Both the position numbers and the translations under genes were made by a program. The notes beneath the pieces are model-generated. The model had not been told where the DNA came from. It saw nothing but the letters and a program-made list of their open reading frames with translations, and searched no databases. From contig CM055191.1 in assembly GCA_029224185.1 (NCBI GenBank), positions 20,783,760 to 20,847,759 of the forward strand: 64,000 bases of DNA, read 5' to 3'. The DNA comes from Karalla daura (Eukaryota > Chordata > Actinopteri > Chaetodontiformes > Leiognathidae). How positions within the stretch are numbered: position 1 is the first letter of the stretch; each line of letters opens with the position of its first letter. Shown here in pieces: positions 1-10,080 of the stretch.

Positions 1-14
1 TCTGACCGGTCTCA
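1..14 (+). CDS. PNISR: PNISR coding exon, 3' end only
   Basis: Reads L-T-G-L plus the first base of a Ser codon, then a perfect GTGAGT donor. It joins the next exon as LTGLSGLGDYGSD, matching the family's SLTGLGGLGGYGSG segment. Confidence 0.85.
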
Positions 15-2364
15 GTGAGTATCCCTTTTTCTGTCTCTGGGGGGGGTGGGGTGGGGCAGGGGGAGGGGGAGGGGCAGGAAAAACATTTCTATCTTAGGAA
101 CTCGGGGGGAAAATCTCTCAGCACAAGGCGTAACAGCCAATTCGCGGCCTAAATTTAAACACTGGTTCAGATGGAAGCCAAATCCCAGCTACTGCCCATG
201 TTTTGCATTTTGATAATAGAAGCATGCACTGTTGGTGTTCCCCCTCGGGGCTGTTTGTGTTGGTATGTAACGGGTTATTTGTGAGTTTGCCGGGGCTTAA
301 TCAGCACACGTTACTCAGGATGAAGTGCCTTGTATGGGGATGGGGGGGGGGGGGGGGGGGGGGGGGGTTGGCGAGGGGTCGGGCTTTGGGTCGCGGGCGG
401 TGAGAAGTGCAGCCTGTTGTGTGAGAGCGGTTCTTAACCTGCCCCGCCCCCCCCCCCGCGCGCGCTGACCGACCCTCTACTGTGGCAGGTGGCCTCGGCG
501 ACTACGGTTCAGACGAGAGCGAGGATGAGGACGAGCGCAGCGTGCACGGGTCCGACTCCTCCGACACGGACGAGGAGGAGCTGCGCCACCGCATCCGGGA
601 GAAGCAGGACGCCTTCCGCCGCAAAGAGCGGGAGATGCTGCAGCAGCAGGAAAAGCAGGCACAAGAGGCTCTGCTCGCACGCGGTAAGACGCGCCTCGCC
701 CAAGACGCGTCGCCTCCGGGCCCGCCCGCCCCCCCCCCCCTCTTTAACCCGTGTCGTTGTCTGTGTCCACAGAGGAGATGGTGAAGGAGAGGTTGAGCAG
801 AGAGAAGGGGGAATATGATGAGGGCCAGCCAGAGATCCCCCACAAACAGGAAGTGAAAGAGAGGGAGGCGGAGCCCTTGGTAGAGAGGCGTAGGTCCCGC
901 AGTGAGAAAGACGATAGCGAGGGCAAACGGCCGGCCCGGGCCAAGGAGCGATCGGGCCGAGGAGGCAGCGACTCCCCGGCCAACGGCCGCAGCAGCAGCT
1001 CCCGCTCCTCCTCCAGCAGCCGCCGCTCCTCCTCCTCGTCCTCCTCCTCGTCCTCGTCCTCCCGCAGCTCCTCCCGCTCGTCGTCCCCGCGCCGCAAGCG
1101 GCGGCGCAGCCGCTCGTCCTCCCGCAGGGCCCGCTGGCGCAGCCGCAGCCGCAGCCCCCACCGGCACCGCGCCGCCGCCGCCGCCACCGAGCGCGCCGAC
1201 AAGGCCCGGGAGCGCCGCAGGAGCAGCGCCGAGCGGCCGGCACGCCACAAGAAGGAGCGCAGCGACTCCCGGGAGCGCCGCGGCCGCAGGAGCAGGTCCA
1301 GGTCCAGGGACAGGGACAGGGGCAGGGCCAGGGCCAGGGAGAGCCGCAGCCGCAGCCGAGATAGGGACAAGGACAAGGAGAGGGACAAGGAGAGGAAGCG
1401 GAGCCGCGATAGGCGAGACAGCAGCCACAGCCGTAGCAGCAAGCACAAACAGAAAGCCTCCAGCAAGGACAGAGAGAGGCGGAGGGAGCGCAGCCACAGC
1501 CACGACAAAGACAAGAGAAAGAAGGACAAGGACAGGGAGAAGGAGTCAGAGAGAAAGAGGGACAAGCCGAAGGCTAAGGACAAGGACAGGGAGAAGGGCG
1601 GCTCCGTAGTGGCCGAGGAGAACGGCAGATCGAAGAAGCGCAAAGAGAGCGACTCGTACGGCGACTCTCAGAGTGACAAGCACTCCCGGCAGGACGGCAA
1701 GGCCGGCAAGAAGGGCTCCGCCAAGGCTAGCAGGAGGCGCTCAGACTCCGACTCTAGTAGGTCCCCCAGCCCCGAAGTTAGTAAGGAGAAAAAACCCAAA
1801 AAGTCCAAACGTAGTCGTTCCAGGTCGGCGGAAAAAACTCACAAGTCTGGTAAGAAGGCAAGCCGCAAACACAAGTCTAAGTCGCGATCAAGGTAGTATT
1901 TGTTTCTTTCTCTTCTCTTCTTTACTGAATGTTTTCAAAATGAATGTCTCACTGTTATTTCTCTGGAGGCCTTGTAATCAATATACTCCCAAAAGGAGAA
2001 TGATAGAAATTGACTGACTGTAGTCTGTAGTTGACTGAAATTGACTGCCATAGTACAGTCCAGATCTGTTGTAGCACACTGATGGATGTGGAGCGAATGA
2101 ATGAATGAATGAACGAATGTGGAAGCTTGATCAAAACCTTTTTGATAACGCCAGAGAGAGGCAAACCAAAGTCTAGCTTTACACTTCAAAGCAAGGTGCA
2201 TTTCTGGCTATTGTGTAGCTCTGGGACTGTGGCGGGTGGGCGGGGTGTCTGTGCATGTCTGTATTTTGTGGTATGCGTGGGTGAGTGCGATTGGTGCAGC
2301 ATTAATGGGATGTCCACGCCTCTCTTTCAGGTCAACGTCCCCCTCCCGTCGTAGCAAACGCTGA
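1..2364 (+). CDS. PNISR: PNISR, PNN-interacting serine/arginine-rich protein, 3' part (last 453 residues)
   Basis: Nuclear RS-domain protein that binds pinin and is associated with pre-mRNA splicing complexes. Four coding segments are visible: 1-14, 489-683, 773-1892 and 2331-2364. Together they give 1363 nt with agreeing phases and one stop. The predicted protein has an acidic block (GSDESEDEDERSVHGSDSSD), the family signature EELRHRIREKQDAFRRKERE, a long poly-Ser stretch, then RS/RD/KD-rich repeats, and ends in KKASRKHKSKSRSRS plus a short tail. The order and the KKASRKHKSKSRSR signature match vertebrate PNISR. The N-terminal, Trp/Pro/Gln-rich half lies upstream of the window. COQ3 follows about 1.1 kb downstream on the same strand, as in human. 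Low-complexity RS coding makes alignment-based exon calls unreliable here, but the splice phases agree throughout. Confidence 0.95.
342..367 (+). repeat. Poly-G run, 26 nt
   Basis: Uninterrupted G run in the PNISR intron on the transcribed sense strand. G-rich flanks add to it. Such runs can form G-quadruplexes and are often mis-sized in assemblies. Confidence 0.9.
489..683 (+). CDS. PNISR: PNISR coding exon (acidic block and RIREKQ segment)
   Basis: Bounded by a GTGGCAG acceptor and a GTAAGA donor. The exon starts in phase 1 and ends in phase 1, so the open reading continues with E-E-M-V-K in the next exon. Apparent read-through past 683 is intron. Confidence 0.92.
773..1892 (+). CDS. PNISR: PNISR large RS-domain exon
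   Basis: Starts after the GTCCACAG acceptor and ends at AG before GTAGTA. It encodes the Ser-rich run, RS dipeptides and the KD/RD charged repeats. The TAG at 1894-1896, which looks like a stop, lies inside the donor site and is intronic. Confidence 0.92.
2331..2364 (+). CDS. PNISR: PNISR terminal coding micro-exon
   Basis: Follows a TCTCTTTCAG acceptor. It completes the split Arg codon and adds STSPSRRSKR before TGA at 2362-2364. The SR/proline-rich basic end fits the C-terminus of the family. Only 34 coding bases, so it is easily missed by ORF-based calling. Confidence 0.85.
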
Positions 2365-2744
2365 GGAGCACGGTTAACCTCCCGATCTGTGCACTTTACC
2401 ATTTTTAAATTCCATGAGTTGAACAGGCTTGTCTCATTATAGAGGCAGTTGTGTAGGTGAACGCCCCTTCCTCCCCTCCTCTTCCTCTTCCTTCTCCTTC
2501 TCCTCCTCCTCCTCCCACTCATACATTTGTTTTATCTTTGTAAATATGTTGACGTTTTTTAAAAGTGTGACTGAAGAACAAGACGTTTCTGAATGGTAGG
2601 AATTTTCACTTGTGTCTATACACGAAACGTAACAAGACTGGACGCTAAAAAAAACTCACACAAGCTTGTACAATTTTTAAGTGTAACAGGATTCTTTTTT
2701 TTTTTTCCTCTCCCTCAAAACCTCATTGTAAGATGTTGAATAAA
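2365..2744 (+). other. PNISR: PNISR 3' UTR
   Basis: Non-coding sequence after the TGA, with a (CCT)n pyrimidine stretch and a T-rich run, ending at a canonical AATAAA (2739-2744). Cleavage is expected some 10-30 nt later. Confidence 0.8.
2739..2744 (+). terminator. PNISR: AATAAA poly(A) signal of PNISR
   Basis: Canonical hexamer with a T/GT-rich stretch just after it, 375 nt past the PNISR stop. Confidence 0.8.
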
Positions 2745-2764
2745 ACTGTTTGTTCCTTTTCCGG

Positions 2765-3217
2765 TCTCCCTGTCACATCAATGCACCCTGTGCTGAGCTA
2801 CCAACAGCACCTACGAAACACATGACGAGTTTTCATGCTGGAGTGTACGTACAGAAGCACAGAAGTTCACAATCAAACACCAACATATCATCCTAGACCA
2901 AGGTTTCCCAACCAGGTTCCTGGGGTAACACTGGCCCCCATGTTCCAGATGCTTCTGGAGCTGTTGACATTGCAGTCAGGTGCCATAATGGAGGGAAGCA
3001 TTGTAAACATGTCTTTCCCCCATTGTACCCAATGATGCAGGCTTCTGCCAGAGCTCATCTGCTCTCATTGGGTGAAGCACGGCCCACCCAGGTCTCTGGT
3101 CTATTACAGCAGCCATTTGTGGGTTACATGGGATGAACCTAATCCTGGCCTTGAAGCTACTGGAGAAGTACAATGGACACTTAATTTCATATATATATGT
3201 ATGTATGTGTATTTATA

Positions 3218-3262
<45 letters not shown>

Positions 3263-3472
3263 ATATATATTTGTATGTATGTGTGTGTGTGGGGGGGTGC
3301 TTAGTATAAGCCGTAAGCTTAATTGAGGCACTAATGGTTCCGGAAGGAACTTAAGCTTCGGTCTGTGTTTCGATACGAACAGTATAAGCCTGCGCACCGG
3401 GGTCACGCACCGCTCTGCTCCAGTAGTAAACAAGCGTTCAGCGGCAGTGAGAGGGCAGGTGACAGCGGTGTC
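2765..3472. other. PNISR-COQ3 intergenic spacer
   Basis: About 700 bases with no gene. It holds a unique-looking stretch (2870-3170) that I do not recognise as any repeat family, and a mixed TATG/TG/TA microsatellite (about 3188-3292). The COQ3 promoter and 5' UTR must lie in the last few hundred bases. Confidence 0.6.
3188..3292. repeat. Compound (TATG)/(TG)/(TA) microsatellite
   Basis: Alternating TA, TATG and TG tracts upstream of COQ3. Confidence 0.85.
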
Positions 3473-3600
3473 ATGTCCCTGAAGCAGCTTGGCCGCCTCC
3501 TGCCGGGGCTGTGTGGCCGGGGCCGGGGCTCTCTGCTCGGCCTGAGGCGCAGCGGCGCCGCGGCGTGTCTGCAGCGGAGCGGGGGGCTCCACCCGAGCAG
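3473..3600 (+). CDS. COQ3: COQ3 coding exon 1 (mitochondrial presequence)
   Basis: Starts MSLKQLGRLL, Arg-rich with no acidic residue. Ends in phase 2 (AG) before GTACAC, completing Ser43 with exon 2. Confidence 0.88.
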
Positions 3601-4056
3601 GTACACCGCCGGACAGCGTTTCCTTCACTTTGTGACTCCGCTGGCTGACTGCCAGTTACTGCTATGCTGCGGTGGGCCAGTGCTGTGCTGCAGAAACACC
3701 CGATTTATTGCCATGTCGATTGGGAAATGAATCAGAACAATCAAACCAGTCAACTCCATTCAAGCTGGTGGTTTTCATTATTACAAACTTTCACCGTAGT
3801 ATGGAGCCCTCTGCAGCGAAGCATAACGATCCCATGTATCATTGCCTTGTCTTTACGCTACAATGCAATGACTAAATAGAACATGTATTGATATCCTGAG
3901 GAGGTTCCCTTCAGGAAATGCAGGTTTACAACACATATTGCAAACCCTTTCCACACCTCCTATAGAGTGACAGGACAATTTTGCATAGAAAATAATTATT
4001 GTAGTACATATACACAATACATATGATCTGTATATGATGCTGCAAAAAGGTTAAAG

Positions 4057-4134
<78 letters not shown>

Positions 4135-4717
4135 GATTATAATATCTAGATTAGTTTTGGCCTGATCTTTGACAGAATGGTTGATCAGTGTCTTCTCCCT
4201 CTTCTGTTGAATTCAGCACCAATTGGAAGATCCAAATATCATATATTTACAGCAGCTGTTAGATCCATGATCCCATGCCTGTCTTCTTTCCAGCAATAAC
4301 TGCATTCTGTGTTTGTTGTGTGTCCTGTCCTGTCCTGTCCTGTCCTGTCCTGTCCTGTCCTGTCCTGTCCTGTCCTGTCCTGTCCCCAGTGTCCGCTCAG
4401 CCTCCCACACCACAGTGGACCCAGATGAGGTGCGGAGGTTCCGCTCACTGGCGGGCAAGTGGTGGGATGAGCAGGGTGAATTTGCAGCTCTCCATGCCAT
4501 GAACGACCTGAGGGTGCCCTTCGTACGGTACGTTTTTACTTTGTCTCTGAAAGGCCCGGACATCGCTGGCTGTCCGACACAGTGTCCCGACTAGCAGACG
4601 TGTCAAGCAACAGTGTCAAAACACGACCTGGAGGAGACGCGGCCCTGTGCTGCAGGCACGCACAGAACACATGAAGTAACATAGACGCAAAGTGACAGAC
4701 CGCCCACCCCCCACCCC

Positions 4718-4794
<77 letters not shown>

Positions 4795-7071
4795 CGGCCT
4801 CTTCTCAGCCAATGGCGTCCGGGGCCGCCCAGACGTCCCATACGAGTGTGTTTTGATTGATAAGATCTGCTGTGTGGGCTCCACAAGATAATCATGACAT
4901 TACCCATCCAGCCAAGAGCCTGGGTTGCTGCTGCTGCAGCTCTCCCCTCCCCCTCCTCCTCCTCCCCCTCCTCCTCCTCCTCAGTGGTCCTGATGGTGGT
5001 CGTGATGTGTTTGGGGTGACAGTGTGACAGATCCAGTGCCAGCGCACGTCTCGAGTGTGGCTGATTCTCCTGATGTGGCTCTGCCCTGGGGGGGTGTCTA
5101 AATGAGACCCCCTCCCACCGCCACTGTTGCTGCTGCCTACCTTTTAGACCCGACAATCTTCCGAAATCTGAGCTTTGTTGTCTGAATTTGCCGCTCAGTC
5201 CTAATTCTAGACCACAGAGCTGTGACGAAAGGCTCCAGTAAATCCTTCTTCCGTAATTGAACTGTCACACCATGTTGCCTCGGCTGCTAAAGTTGTGCTT
5301 TTATCCGCTGAAATAAATACCATTTAATGGAGGTTATAATAATATGTCATATTAAGACCGACTGCTAGAAGATTGCAATATCTTAAGAACAGTAATTTAA
5401 AAATCACACATGCACATTTAAAATGAGTGAGTTTAAAAATTAGTTTGAAGAAATGAGCCTTTACTATAGCAGTACTATTAATATATTAAAATAAAATTGG
5501 TTATGCCAAGATATAGGAGCATGTGCTTACACATGCTCCATGGATCCAGTCTTTTATGCTCTGTGTTTGAAGGTGATTCTTATTCACATGCATACACCTA
5601 TTTACATATTTATTCTCTCACTAATTGTGCCATTGCAATTGAGACCGCTGACAAAAAGGGAACCCAGGGCTAAGGAAATAAATCGGTGGAAAGTGGCTCT
5701 GACAGCAGATGGTGTAAAGCAATTAGTGGCGCTGTGACGGGTGGTTGAGAACTCACAGCTCCCCTCGCAACCTTCGTTCCAAATTAAGCTAACGATGGAT
5801 GCGCGCTTTCACTTCTTCTCCGTCTCATGCACCTGCCCAGGGACAATCTGCTGAACGTGCACACCACACGGCAACCTGGGAAACCGCTGTCGGGACTGCG
5901 AATCCTGGATGTGGGCTGTGGAGGAGGCCTGCTCACAGAGGTATGTGTGTGTGTGTGTGTGTCTGTTGCTGGGAAAGCTGCAGACGTGCAGTCAGAAATA
6001 TCTTTCCCGCCCGTCCATCCCCAATAGCTTCGATTGCCGCCTTTCACATCACATCGGGCCTTTTGTCTCTCTAGTGTGAGATTCTGCTTCCACTGCAGAG
6101 TCCCCGCTCCGTCTCTCTCTCAAACGCACACACACGCGCACACATACACACACAGACACACGTACCAGCGGCCGAAGGACGGTTTCGGCGTCAGCCCGAT
6201 TGTCGTTGTCCTCTGATCTGACTGGTCTCGGTTTGGTGGAGCGGACAGTCGCTGTTGGTGTGTTTGTTAGTGCCGATAGCCAGGACAAGCCAGCTGGGCT
6301 GTGTGATCTGAGAAGACAAAATCAGGTCCAGCGCACACGTGGCGGTGTCGCACACGCTGTCATGTAGACACACACACACACACACATGCATACAGTCCTG
6401 TAGCCTCTGATACGACTGCAGCTGTGGCTGTGTCTCTGGGAGTCTCATCAGCACAGCCCCTTCAGAAGGAATCAGCTGTGGATGGGGCAGAGAGAGGGAC
6501 AGCACACGCTTGTCTGACTCCATGCAGGAGGAGCTATGGTCCAGCAGAGGGCGCTGCAGTTCCCCACAGCAGTTCATGAGGCGTCAGTTTGTGCATCACT
6601 TTATGTGATGACTTAAGGTGACTTAAACATGCACTTTTGGGGGCTGTGGGTGGAAACCAGAGTACCCAGAGAAAACCCAGGCCCACACAGGGAGAACTTG
6701 TGAACCCCACAAACATCCTTTTACATTTCATAAATATTTTCACAGTCCAACTCCCGCTCTCTCTGTCCCCACCCCTGTACCTCCAGCCCCTGGGCCGCCT
6801 GGGAGCCGACGTGCTGGGCATCGACCCTGTGGGGGACAGCATCGGCACGGCCCGGCTCCACGCGTCCTACGACCCGGACCTCTGCGCCCAGGTCTCCTAC
6901 CGGGCCTGCACCGTGGAGGAGCTGTCAGCGGAGCAGGGGGAGGCGGGGGAGGAGGAGCTGCGGGGGGAGGGGCAGTTTGATGCCGTGGTGGCGTCCGAGG
7001 TGGTGGAACATCTGGCTGACCTGGAAACATTCGCCTTCTGCTGCGGCCTCGTACTGAAGGTGTGTCCCAGG

Positions 7072-7115
<44 letters not shown>

Positions 7116-7262
7116 TATCTGAGCGTACACTGACATGCTTGGTGATTCTCTTGTGTTTGCTGTGTTTGCATCTGTTATGCGTCTCTGGGAATAGCTCAGC
7201 TTGTGCATTTGTGTGTGTATGAGCTGTGCTCAACCTGAGAGAGTGTAGTGGAAGATGGACAT

Positions 7263-7305
<43 letters not shown>

Positions 7306-8404
7306 CTGTCCCTCTCTTTCTCTCTCGTCTGCCCATTCTCTAAAAAACACAACCCTCAAACACGTGTCCTCCTTCAGGGCACCTACATGGGGATGCGTTA
7401 ACAAGAATGCACATATTGTTTGGATTCATTTTATAGAACTGCACGCTGTCATATTCCATCTCCTCCTCCCCCTCCCTTTCCCCCCTCCCCTTCCACCTCC
7501 CTCCCGTTACATTTGTTAATCTTGACCGAGGCTGAACCTAGAGGTTTGGCACGGTTCTTTCAGTCCTGGCCGCTGCGAGCTCTAAATCCACTCTATAAAT
7601 ACCCTGATAACCCAGGAGCAGCGCATTCTTGCGTGACTGAGGCGGCACCTATACTGTGGCTGTACCGCACCTTTGCTGCCATACTGTGAGACTGTGAGTG
7701 ATCCCGGGGTGAACGCGCTCCTTCTTTGTGTGTGCTCCCCCAGCCCGGCGGCTCCCTCTTCATCACCACCATCAACAAAACCAACCTGTCGTACGCGCTG
7801 GGCATCGTCGTAGCCGAGCAGCTGCTGCGCATCGTGCCCAGCGGGACGCACGACTGGAACAAGTTCATCAGCCCAGTGGAGCTGGAGCGCCTCCTAGAGT
7901 CCAGTAAGTGGCCCTGAGCTCCACTCAGCTACTCTGCGGAAGTGGCCTACCTTCCACAAAAGACCCTTTTTCCTACAGGACTTCAATAAATGATCAAAAG
8001 TTTCACAGAATGACATATGCATTGTTCGGATGAAACAACAAGCTGAATAATGCTACTTTCCCCAAAACATTTAACTATCGCTTTTACTTAAAGCCAATAG
8101 AATCAGCCAATCAATCACTGTGTCACATCCCTGTAGCCCCCAGAGTTCAGAGTATCTCCTTGCAGGTGTGATAGCATCTTAAAACGCTCTCCTCCCTCGG
8201 CCTCTAACCGCACCCATCCCCTCCCCAGACGGTTTCGCGGTGCAGTCCGTCCGGGGCATGCTGTACAACCCAGTGTCGGGAGCCTGGAGCTGGACCAACA
8301 GCACGGCCATAAACTACGCCCTGCACGCCGTCAAAGTGAGCGAGGAGCCCGGGCCGGAGCACGCCGAGGAGGGAGACCCCGCCGCTGCGGCCGCGCACAG
8401 CTGA
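3473..8404 (+). CDS. COQ3: COQ3, ubiquinone biosynthesis O-methyltransferase, mitochondrial (complete, 324 aa)
   Basis: SAM-dependent methyltransferase that performs both O-methylation steps of coenzyme Q synthesis at the matrix side of the inner mitochondrial membrane. Six coding exons (3473-3600, 4390-4527, 5841-5940, 6787-7059, 7744-7903, 8229-8404) sum to 975 nt with agreeing phases. Residues 1-43 are rich in Arg, Leu and Gly and lack acidic residues, as in a mitochondrial presequence. Family landmarks are KWWDEQGEF near residue 67, SAM motif I LDVGCGGG at 111-118, GIDP with the ribose-binding acid near 135, DAVVASEVVEH at 187-197 and PGGSLFITTINKT at 214-226. In this family the Glu/Glu/His set of the SEVVEH segment is linked to metal binding. 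The start was chosen because it gives the presequence and splices cleanly into the conserved SHTTVDPDEV segment. The C-terminus is Ala/Glu-rich and shorter than in human. Confidence 0.96.
4057..4134. repeat. (TATC)n microsatellite
   Basis: About 19 perfect tetramer copies in COQ3 intron 1. Confidence 0.97.
4321..4385. repeat. (TGTCC)13 tandem repeat abutting a splice acceptor
   Basis: Thirteen perfect pentamers ending four bases before the first base of COQ3 exon 2. The repeat itself supplies the pyrimidine tract. Confidence 0.97.
4390..4527 (+). CDS. COQ3: COQ3 coding exon 2
   Basis: Begins after TGTCCCCAG, just past a TGTCC tandem repeat. Encodes VRSASHTTVDPDEVRRF through NDLRVPFVR and ends in phase 2 before GTACGT. 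Confidence 0.93.
4722..4793. repeat. (CA)36 microsatellite
   Basis: Perfect dinucleotide run in COQ3 intron 2. Confidence 0.97.
5841..5940 (+). CDS. COQ3: COQ3 coding exon 3 (SAM motif I)
   Basis: Encodes DNLLNVHTT through ILDVGCGGGLLTE. Acceptor CTGCCCAG, donor GTATGT, ends in phase 0. Confidence 0.95.
6620..6715. repeat. Teleost dispersed repeat fragment
   Basis: The string around GGAAACCAGAGTACCCAGAG, followed by AAAACCC and GGGAGAAC, matches from memory the conserved core of a very common fish interspersed repeat. It lies in COQ3 intron 3, is old and diverged, and has no open reading frame. Confidence 0.6.
6787..7059 (+). CDS. COQ3: COQ3 coding exon 4
   Basis: 91 codons from PLGRLGADVLGIDPV to CCGLVLK, with an acidic insert (EQGEAGEEELRGEG) before the conserved QFDAVVASEVVEH. 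Donor GTGTGT runs straight into a TG microsatellite. Confidence 0.95.
7076..7113. repeat. (TG)n microsatellite
   Basis: Perfect run that starts 17 nt after the donor of COQ3 exon 4. Confidence 0.95.
7266..7305. repeat. (TC)n/(TA)n microsatellite
   Basis: CT run followed by a short TA run in COQ3 intron 4. Confidence 0.9.
7744..7903 (+). CDS. COQ3: COQ3 coding exon 5
   Basis: Encodes PGGSLFITTINKTNLSYALG through LERLLES and the first base of Asn267. Acceptor CCCCCAG, donor GTAAGT. Confidence 0.95.
8229..8404 (+). CDS. COQ3: COQ3 coding exon 6 (terminal)
   Basis: Encodes NGFAVQSVRGMLYNP, WSWTNSTAINYALHAVK and an acidic/Ala tail to TGA. Acceptor CTCCCCAG. Confidence 0.94.
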
Positions 8405-8719
8405 GACACGCCGGGCAGATCTGCTCACATGCCCGTGTGTGTGGGCGAGGACTGAGAGGGCCGAACGGCCTGAAGAAAGTCTGAGCTGTGCCCTAGCTGC
8501 TGAACTGCACCCAGAGCCCACTGTGCGTGTGTTTGTGTGTGTGTGTGTGTGTGAGAGAGACACACAGACTGCCTCCGAGACAGGTTTGACATGCCGTACA
8601 AACCGCGCGTGCTTTCATCACGCATAAGCAGAGTCGTGTTACGTAACCACGTTTTTTCACTTTCTGCTCTGTGCTCAACCTGCTTTCTGTTAGTGATTCT
8701 GTGTTTTATGATATCCTCC

Positions 8720-8725
8720 ATTAAA
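8720..8725 (+). terminator. COQ3: ATTAAA, candidate poly(A) signal of COQ3
   Basis: Common variant hexamer 316 nt past the COQ3 stop. A canonical AATAAA lies further on at 9071-9076, so either or both may be used. Confidence 0.5.
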
Positions 8726-9070
8726 ACATTCACCCCCTCCACCCCCACCCCCACTCCCACCTCCACAAGCTTGCCCGTGTGAGTTCATCTGGATCGCGAC
8801 ACCCATGAGATAAGCTGCCAAACGCGGCCCGCCGGTTGCTTTTGGGGCCTGTGCAGCGTTTTTTTTTTTTTTTTTCAGTCGACTCGTCCGCACGCGTGGA
8901 CGGGACGGTCGCATCCCCTGGGATTATAATGGGCCGCGTGTGGATGCGTTATGTAATAGGAATGGAGCCCGTGGCGGGGAAGAAGTCATGCCTGTGTGAT
9001 GTTCTTAAAGAGGCTAATCAGGCCGCAACCGCTCTCGGAGTTGATGTTGGCGTCTGCAGCGGCAGATAAA

Positions 9071-9076
9071 AATAAA
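9071..9076 (+). terminator. COQ3: AATAAA, alternative poly(A) signal of COQ3
   Basis: Canonical hexamer followed by GT-rich sequence, 667 nt past the COQ3 stop. Confidence 0.45.
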
Positions 9077-9329
9077 GAACTGTGGGTTATCGGGGGTAAC
9101 AGAAAACAACAGAAAAACTGTCTGTTTTACCACGCACATCCTCTGTCTTACCTGTTTGTAATACTCAAAGGTTTATAGCAGTGCCTATCCGGCACACACA
9201 GAGCAAAGGTTGGGAAAACACAAAACTCTCCAACACTTATTTATATTTTGTCAGTGTGCCACTGATGAATTTGACTGGATTGTCTGCTTTGTATTGGTAT
9301 TCTGTGTGAGCATATCAAAGACAGCGTAT

Positions 9330-10080
9330 GAGGAATCCCACACCTCTCACGTTTTCCCCCACAGTGGTTAGAGGCTCATTACCCACACGCGCGCAGGCGC
9401 ACATGCACGGCAGCTCAGCTGTGTACAACAACAAGCGCTCCTGCTGGAATGCGCGCTCCCGCGCTCCGCCGTGGTGGGGGGCGCGCCTGGCTGGCTGGCA
9501 GGCAGGCTGGCTGGCACACTGGCTGGAGCCCTGACTGCGGCTCAGCAGTCCTAGGCAGGGACACGGCTGAGGATCTGCACCTGGATCTGGCTCCCGGATC
9601 TGCTGTAGGAAGCTGTCCCGGTATGCGCCTCCAGCGGACCCCAGCAGCAGCAGCAGGAGGAGGACCCCCAGGGAGACATGATGAACATCATCTTCTACTT
9701 CCGAAGTTGCTCCAGAGTGAGTAAAAAGCTTCCTCCCTGTCCTGTCCCGCGAGCTCACGCTCTCACACGGCAGCGGGTGATCGGACAGAGCCGAGCTGCG
9801 ATACAGATTTTAATGCCCACGTTGGAATAAACTGCGCGCAGCGTGTGCCGGCAGAGGTAAACACGGGCTCCATGCACCTGAGTTTCTAACGTGAGCGTCA
9901 CGCAGGGCCGTGACGTCACGTGTTGTCGTCCAATCCGGGCGGGGCCGAGCCATGGGCCGCTCCTCCACAGCACAGCAGACAATAGGCCGGCAGCCGTCAA
10001 GGCCGCGCTGCGCACTGCCTCCACGCAGGATGTGGGGCTGGGAGCGCCAGGGAAATAAAAGCCCTGGTGAGCGTCTCTGG
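9330..10080. promoter_or_regulatory. GC/CpG-rich block between COQ3 and FAXC
   Basis: Locally GC- and CpG-rich against AT-richer surroundings, with GGCT/GGCA short repeats (9484-9530) and CCAATCC (9930-9936) and CAATAGG elements. It may be an upstream FAXC promoter or an alternative first-exon region. There is no direct proof of transcription. Confidence 0.35.
9678..9716 (+). CDS. Candidate short first exon, MMNIIFYFRSCSR
   Basis: Two tandem ATGs open a 13-codon frame that ends exactly at a perfect GTGAGT donor (9717-9722) in a GC-rich block. The phase-0 end does not fit FAXC exon 2 (which needs phase 2) but fits FAXC exon 3. Purely a candidate; it may be chance or an upstream ORF. Confidence 0.2.

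Noticed and set aside
502..1503. Long minus-strand frame, Ala/Leu/Pro-rich
   Set aside because: Shadow of the GC-rich RS-domain exon of PNISR on the other strand; no family likeness.
1894..1896. TAG as the stop of PNISR
   Set aside because: It lies in the GTAGTA donor; splicing to 2331 gives a better family-like C-terminus.
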